8,688 nt of DNA, taken from Methanolobus sp. UBA118 (GTDB lineage Archaea > Halobacteriota > Methanosarcinia > Methanosarcinales > Methanosarcinaceae). Positions 5,780 through 8,688 of the stretch are shown here, in pieces. Position 1 is the stretch's first letter; each line of letters opens with the position of its first letter. The stretch covers positions 1 through 8,688 of the forward strand of contig DACO01000030.1 of NCBI GenBank assembly GCA_002508635.1, read 5' to 3'. The translations under genes and the position numbers were made by a program. The notes beneath the pieces are model-generated. The model had not been told where the DNA came from. It was given only the letters and a program-made list of their open reading frames with translations, and did no database searches.

Positions 5780-7342
5780 ATGAACACAGGCCGGAGTACT
5801 GATTACACTCCGCAGGGCAAAGCTGAAGCATACTGGATATCCTCTACACCAGAGTCCGACTATCCGTCCCCTTCGGAAGATGCCGAAGTCGATGTGGCGA
5901 TAATCGGTGGCGGGATAGTCGGTGTTACTTCTGCATTACTGCTGAAACAGGCAGGCTTATCCGTAGCCCTTATCGAGGCAGGTCGTATACTGCACGGAGT
6001 GAGTGGACAGACTACTGCAAAGGTCACCTCTCAGCATCATCTGATCTATGACCATCTGATCTCCCATTATGGAGAAGATCAGGCCAGACAGTACGCTGAG
6101 TCGAACCAGGCAGCCATAGAAAAAATGGCTTCACTGATCAATGAACACAATATAGATTGCGATTTTATGTACAAGCCTGCTTACGTTTACGCAGGCTCAA
6201 TGAGCTCGGTGGAAAAGATTCACAAAGAGGTGGATGCGGCTAAAAAGCTGGGACTTCCCGCATCCTTTGATGATAATCCTCCGCTTCCGTTCGGCACATA
6301 CGGAGCTGTCCGTTTCGATAGACAGGCACAGTTCCATCCGCGTAAATACCTGTGTGCACTGGCACGCATGATCCCCGGAGACGGAAGCCATATCTTTGAG
6401 AATCAGCAGGTACGTGAAATGGAAGGTGACGGGCCTGTAAAGCTAAGTACTCATGAAGGCATCACGGTAACTGCTAAGGATGTGATCCAGGCCACACATT
6501 TCCCTGTATTTGACAAACCCGGCATATTCTTCTCAAGGCTCTACCAGTCCCGTTCCTATGTACTGGGAGTGCGCATAGACGTACCCTTCCCTGAAGGTAT
6601 GTTCATCAATGCGGAAAAACCTGCACATTCCTTACGTTCCCAGCCGACAGATGATGGTGAACTGGTGCTTGTGGCCGGAGAGGAGCACAGGACAGGCGAG
6701 GCTAAAAATTCGCTCGATCATTACAGAAGGCTGGAGGAATGGGCACGCTCCATCTTCCCTGTAAAATCCGTCGATTATCACTGGTCCACACAGGATGTCA
6801 TGCCTGTGGATCACGTACCGTATATCGGAAGGATCACATCGGGAAGCAAACATTCCTATATGGCAACCGGTTTCCAGAAATGGGGTATGACCACAGGCAC
6901 GGTGGCGGCAATGATCATCAGTGATATGATCCTCGGGAATGAAAATCCCTGGGCAAAGGTATACAGTCCGTCACGTTTCAAGCCGGTGGAATCTGCAAAA
7001 GATATTTTCTTGCAGACAGTTGAATCCACGAAGGGTCTTGTTGGTGCCAGGGTACTTCCGCTTCATGAGGACGTCTCACATCTGGCTCCTGGCATGGGTG
7101 CTATTGTAAAGATAGAAGGTGACAGGGTTGCCGCCTATCGCGATGATAATGGCGATCTTCATACACTGGAACCTGCCTGCAGTCACATGGGATGCTTCGT
7201 TTCCTGGAACAATGCGGAAAAGACATGGGACTGTCCGTGTCACGGTTCAAGGTTCAATATCAAGGGAGAAGTGGTCCATAACCCTGCCGTGCACAACCTC
7301 TCTCAAAAGAAGGTAAATGAAAACAAGAGTGACCACGAGTGA
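5780..7342 (+). CDS. FAD-dependent oxidoreductase with C-terminal Rieske [2Fe-2S] domain
   Basis: A D-amino-acid-oxidase-type flavoprotein fused to a Rieske cluster domain, the same layout as Bacillus YhfW. Its substrate is not known. The 520 residues contain the FAD Rossmann motif AIIGGGIVG (40-48) followed by the acidic strand end ALIEAG (63-68). SGQTTAKVTSQH (75-86) and MPVDHVPYIGR (341-351) with YMATGFQKWGMTTG (360-373) are typical of the family. The Rieske domain spans about 423-515. Cluster ligands are C467 and H469 (CSHMGC) with C485 and H488 (CPCHGS). C472 and C487 are placed to form the disulfide seen in high-potential Rieske proteins. NPAVHNL (501-507) fits the proline loop. There is no signal or membrane segment, so it is predicted to be cytoplasmic. 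AAGGCGGG lies just before the ATG. A hairpin terminator follows. Confidence 0.9.
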   Translation: MNTGRSTDYTPQGKAEAYWISSTPESDYPSPSEDAEVDVAIIGGGIVGVTSALLLKQAGLSVALIEAGRILHGVSGQTTAKVTSQHHLIYDHLISHYGEDQARQYAESNQAAIEKMASLINEHNIDCDFMYKPAYVYAGSMSSVEKIHKEVDAAKKLGLPASFDDNPPLPFGTYGAVRFDRQAQFHPRKYLCALARMIPGDGSHIFENQQVREMEGDGPVKLSTHEGITVTAKDVIQATHFPVFDKPGIFFSRLYQSRSYVLGVRIDVPFPEGMFINAEKPAHSLRSQPTDDGELVLVAGEEHRTGEAKNSLDHYRRLEEWARSIFPVKSVDYHWSTQDVMPVDHVPYIGRITSGSKHSYMATGFQKWGMTTGTVAAMIISDMILGNENPWAKVYSPSRFKPVESAKDIFLQTVESTKGLVGARVLPLHEDVSHLAPGMGAIVKIEGDRVAAYRDDNGDLHTLEPACSHMGCFVSWNNAEKTWDCPCHGSRFNIKGEVVHNPAVHNLSQKKVNENKSDHE

Positions 7343-7372
7343 TGAGCAGGGCGAAAAATAGTTGTTCCGTAT

Positions 7373-7404
7373 GTTTCATGGAACTTTGAAACTTTTTCTT
7401 TTTT
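7373..7404 (+). terminator. Terminator of the Rieske oxidoreductase operon
   Basis: GTTTCA (7373-7378) and TGAAAC (7387-7392) form a 6-bp stem with an 8-nt loop, followed at once by TTTTTCTTTTTT. It begins 30 nt after the stop codon. Confidence 0.7.
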
Positions 7405-7532
7405 AATCCATCCTGTTATTCAGGATCATTATTTGTTTAACAATTTCTGATCTATACAACTGTCTGTCATCAGGATATGTCAGATCGTCTTATTTTATCA
7501 GTTTTATGAATTTCAGTCGTAAAAGAGATTAT
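7405..7532 (+). other. Spacer with small hairpins, no gene
   Basis: ATCCTG (7410-7415) and CAGGAT (7421-7426) form a 6-bp hairpin with a 5-nt loop. GATCT (7449-7453) and AGATC (7482-7486) are a looser inverted pair, followed by a T-rich stretch at 7488-7497. I see no coding frame. It may be the 3' remainder of the upstream transcript. Confidence 0.4.
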
Positions 7533-7541
7533 TTTTTATAG
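7533..7541 (+). promoter_or_regulatory. Candidate TATA box for the three-hairpin RNA
   Basis: TTTTTATAG follows the purine-rich AAAAGAGATTA. Initiation about 25 nt downstream would fall near 7564, shortly before the first hairpin at 7578. Confidence 0.4.
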
Positions 7542-7563
7542 TAAGTCTGCTTTTGAAGTATCC

Positions 7564-7727
7564 ATATTAGTGTTATAGGTGGAGGCATCCGATTAACCAC
7601 CACGCTTTAAGATGCCTCCATCCTTATGGTTCCGAGATGTCCCCACATCTCTTCAACCCCCACTTTACTCCACTCCAACACTTTGCGAGCGACCCCTGCT
7701 CGCAATGAATAATTAGTTATTTTTTTA
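7564..7727 (+). ncRNA. Candidate structured small RNA with three hairpins
   Basis: Three perfect hairpins follow one another. The first is TGGAGGCATC (7580-7589) with GATGCCTCCA (7611-7620), extended by G-U and G-C pairs to 12 bp. The second is GAGATGT (7634-7640), loop CCCC, ACATCTC (7645-7651). The third is TTGCGAGC (7683-7690), loop GACCCCT, GCTCGCAA (7698-7705). A 31-nt C-rich, G-free linker separates the second and third. A T-rich tract (7718-7730) ends the unit. It is GC-richer than the surrounding spacer and has no coding frame, which together favour a stable RNA of about 160 nt. Small RNAs of Methanosarcina such as sRNA154 are a possible relative, but I cannot verify this. A TATA-like element lies at a fitting distance. 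The structure is seen; transcription and ends are inferred, and the opposite strand is not excluded. Confidence 0.6.
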
Positions 7728-7730
7728 TTT
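7716..7730 (+). terminator. T-rich tract ending the candidate structured RNA
   Basis: GTTATTTTTTTATTT follows the third hairpin after about 11 nt. A run of this kind is sufficient for termination in many archaea. Confidence 0.5.
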
Positions 7731-8139
7731 AACCTAACCCTTTCTTAATCTAAAGAGTAAGATTATCTTTTGTTTGCAGGCTAATATTATCTTACAATTT
7801 AATTTCAGGCAAGCACTCAAAATAGATGGATGATATAACATTAGTTTATCAATCAAATTTCATCTTATTTCGGCAACCAGGTCCCCGGTAAAGTATGGAA
7901 TTTCTTTGACCTTCTCAGTTCTGGGATACAACTACCTGATATGAGACTATATTCGCCCTCATTCTATGCCGCCTTCACATGTAATTTCTCTGATTTTTCT
8001 TATTTTGGCTGAGGATTGTTCGCTTTTTTTGACGTGTGGGACGATGGTATATTTTTGTAACATGGACTTGATTTTTAGTATTGTTAGCCATTACAATTAC
8101 ATTAATTTATGTGCCATTTATTATTGTAAACAAAACAAC
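7731..8139. other. AT-rich spacer without a convincing gene
   Basis: About 400 bp with no gene I can support. A frame open from 7845 to 8009 lacks a start near its beginning and may be a degraded coding remnant. Small inverted repeats are present: TAATCT/AGATTA near 7748-7767, GTAAGAT/ATCTTAC near 7758-7794, and TTACAAT (8091-8097) with ATTGTAA (8123-8129). The last lies just upstream of a TATA box and might be a regulator site. Confidence 0.5.
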
Positions 8140-8147
8140 TTATATAC
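8140..8147 (+). promoter_or_regulatory. TATA box for the 67-aa protein gene
   Basis: TTATATAC preceded by the A-rich BRE-like CAAAACAAC is the best archaeal promoter match in the window. Initiation is expected near 8167-8172, giving a leader of about 110 nt. Confidence 0.6.
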
Positions 8148-8187
8148 GTTAGAGTATTATGTAATGATGCTGTGGGTTTGGAGTTAG

Positions 8188-8199
8188 CATCCCGGGATG
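8188..8199 (+). repeat. 12-bp palindrome in the leader of the 67-aa gene
   Basis: CATCCCGGGATG is a perfect palindrome close to the predicted transcript start. GGATG recurs at 8215-8219 and 8225-8229, so the single CATCC could pair with alternative partners. TTAGC (8184-8188) is also complementary to GCTAA (8261-8265) just before the ribosome binding site. A leader regulatory structure or an operator is possible. Confidence 0.4.
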
Positions 8200-8278
8200 A
8201 TTCCATTACTTACCGGATGACCGTGGATGGTTCTCTTATCTTCACCATGCAAATAGGTTAGCTAAAGGAGTGATATGT

Positions 8279-8482
8279 ATGAGAAGCACAGATCTCGTAA
8301 AATATGGTAACAGACCTGAACTTCTGTTTCGTGTGACCACTGATGGACAGACATACCAGAAGGAAGTATCTTTCGTTTTCCCAAGGTATATGAGTGCCGA
8401 CCTTCCGCGATACAAAGAAGATTATGAGATGGAGGAGGAACCGACTCAAAAAGATATGAAATGTAATTTCGTTTTTGAATAG
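8279..8482 (+). CDS. Small unrecognised protein (67 aa)
   Basis: The start is fixed by AAGGAG (8265-8270), 8 nt before the ATG at 8279. A GTG at 8270 would overlap that site and is unlikely. The product begins MRSTDLVKYGNRPELLFRV. It shows two likely beta strands, ELLFRVTT (14-21) and KEVSFVFP (28-35), then a charged tail with EDYEMEEE (47-54), and ends MKCNFVFE with a single cysteine at 62. It has no signal peptide, membrane segment or metal motif. The strong ribosome site, the archaeal TATA box and a terminator-like hairpin right after the stop all favour a real gene transcribed largely on its own. I do not recognise the family. Confidence 0.72.
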   Translation: MRSTDLVKYGNRPELLFRVTTDGQTYQKEVSFVFPRYMSADLPRYKEDYEMEEEPTQKDMKCNFVFE

Positions 8483-8567
8483 GCAGATACAATTTCTGCT
8501 CTTCTATTTTTTAAACAGGCGTATTCGGTTTTTGGGTTACGTAAACTCCAATATGCTGTATCTGCTT
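8481..8567 (+). repeat. Long-range inverted repeat between two small genes
   Basis: GCAGATACA (8483-8491) is perfectly complementary to TGTATCTGC (8557-8565), extendable to 11 bp with one G-U. The right arm region can instead pair forward: CTGCTTT (8562-8568) with AAAGCAG (8593-8599), and TATGCTG (8553-8559) with CAGCATA (8597-8603). Several mutually exclusive folds are therefore possible in this gap. Confidence 0.4.
8483..8512 (+). terminator. Terminator-like hairpin after the 67-aa gene
   Basis: GCAGA (8483-8487) and TCTGC (8495-8499) form a 5-bp stem directly after the stop codon, followed by TCTTCTATTTTTT. The stem is short. Its left arm is also part of a longer competing pairing. Confidence 0.45.
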
Positions 8568-8631
8568 TCACGCGGAATAAATACATATGTAAAAAGCAGC
8601 ATAGAATGAGTGTGGACAAAGGGGGTATTAA

Positions 8632-8688
8632 ATGTCCGAACATGAAGAACTTGAACATGAAGAATTACTGGATAAGATGAGTGGTAAA
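8632..8688 (+). CDS. N-terminus of an unrecognised acidic protein (partial)
   Basis: An ATG at 8632 is preceded by GGGGGT (8621-8626), and 19 codons run to the window edge without a stop. The peptide MSEHEELEHEELLDKMSGK is very acidic. It contains a tandem repeat EHEEL-EHEEL, encoded by two nearly identical 15-base units (8638-8667). AT-rich DNA at 8576-8590 could hold a promoter of its own. Too little is visible to name it. Confidence 0.5.
   Translation, partial: MSEHEELEHEELLDKMSGK

Noticed and set aside
7337..7450. Box C/D guide RNA
   Set aside because: GTGATGA at 7338-7344 resembles a C box, but the next CTGA lies about 100 nt away and no C'/D' pair fits.
7966..8187. 73-codon plus-strand frame in the spacer
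   Set aside because: The Cys/Tyr/Ile-rich translation reflects AT-rich DNA. It has no ribosome site and it runs across the best TATA box of the window.
1..8688. tRNA, rRNA, CRISPR array or insertion sequence
   Set aside because: I saw no TPsiC-like GGTTCGAATCC with matching arms, no spaced direct repeats, and no transposase with terminal inverted repeats.

Overview
The window reads as chromosomal DNA of a methanogenic archaeon. Methanosarcinales is likely, perhaps a Methanolobus- or Methanococcoides-like genus; this placement is inferred from protein character, not from a search. The grounds are a Hef-type helicase/nuclease, an archaeal/eukaryotic-type glycyl-tRNA synthetase, an AroA'-type ADH synthase, an archaeal-type dUTPase, TATA-box promoters, GGAG-type ribosome binding sites and T-rich terminators. 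Coding DNA is of moderate GC and the spacers are strongly AT-rich.

Left part, all on the minus strand and read from right to left: dut (dUTPase), then 50 bp later aroA' (2-amino-3,7-dideoxy-D-threo-hept-6-ulosonate synthase), then a 448-bp spacer, then glyS, then 73 bp later hef, which runs off the left edge inside its ERCC4 nuclease domain. These are housekeeping genes: nucleotide-pool sanitation, aromatic amino acid synthesis, translation and fork repair. glyS and aroA' both end in hairpins built around the last codons. The hef start region carries a near-perfect 38-bp inverted repeat overlapping its predicted promoter.

The spacer between glyS and aroA' (3610-4057) holds no convincing protein gene. 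It does hold a compact plus-strand candidate small RNA gene (about 3790-3882), with a TATA box at the expected distance, a 10-bp closing stem, a nested 8-bp stem and a T-rich tail.

Middle part, plus strand: a TATA element shared with dut precedes a small unrecognised protein (52 aa). Fourteen bases later comes a 520-aa FAD-dependent oxidoreductase with a C-terminal Rieske [2Fe-2S] domain. The pair looks like a two-gene operon closed by a hairpin plus T-run terminator.

Right part: a gene-poor stretch of about 930 bp (7343-8278) contains a strong candidate structured RNA (about 7564-7727) with three consecutive perfect hairpins, a C-rich linker and a T-rich 3' end. Further on, a good TATA box and a structured leader precede a 67-aa unknown protein. 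The first 19 codons of another unknown acidic protein are cut by the right edge.

The most promising undescribed items are the two candidate RNA genes, the small protein paired with the Rieske oxidoreductase, and the hef promoter palindrome. I saw no mobile element, CRISPR array or tRNA/rRNA gene.
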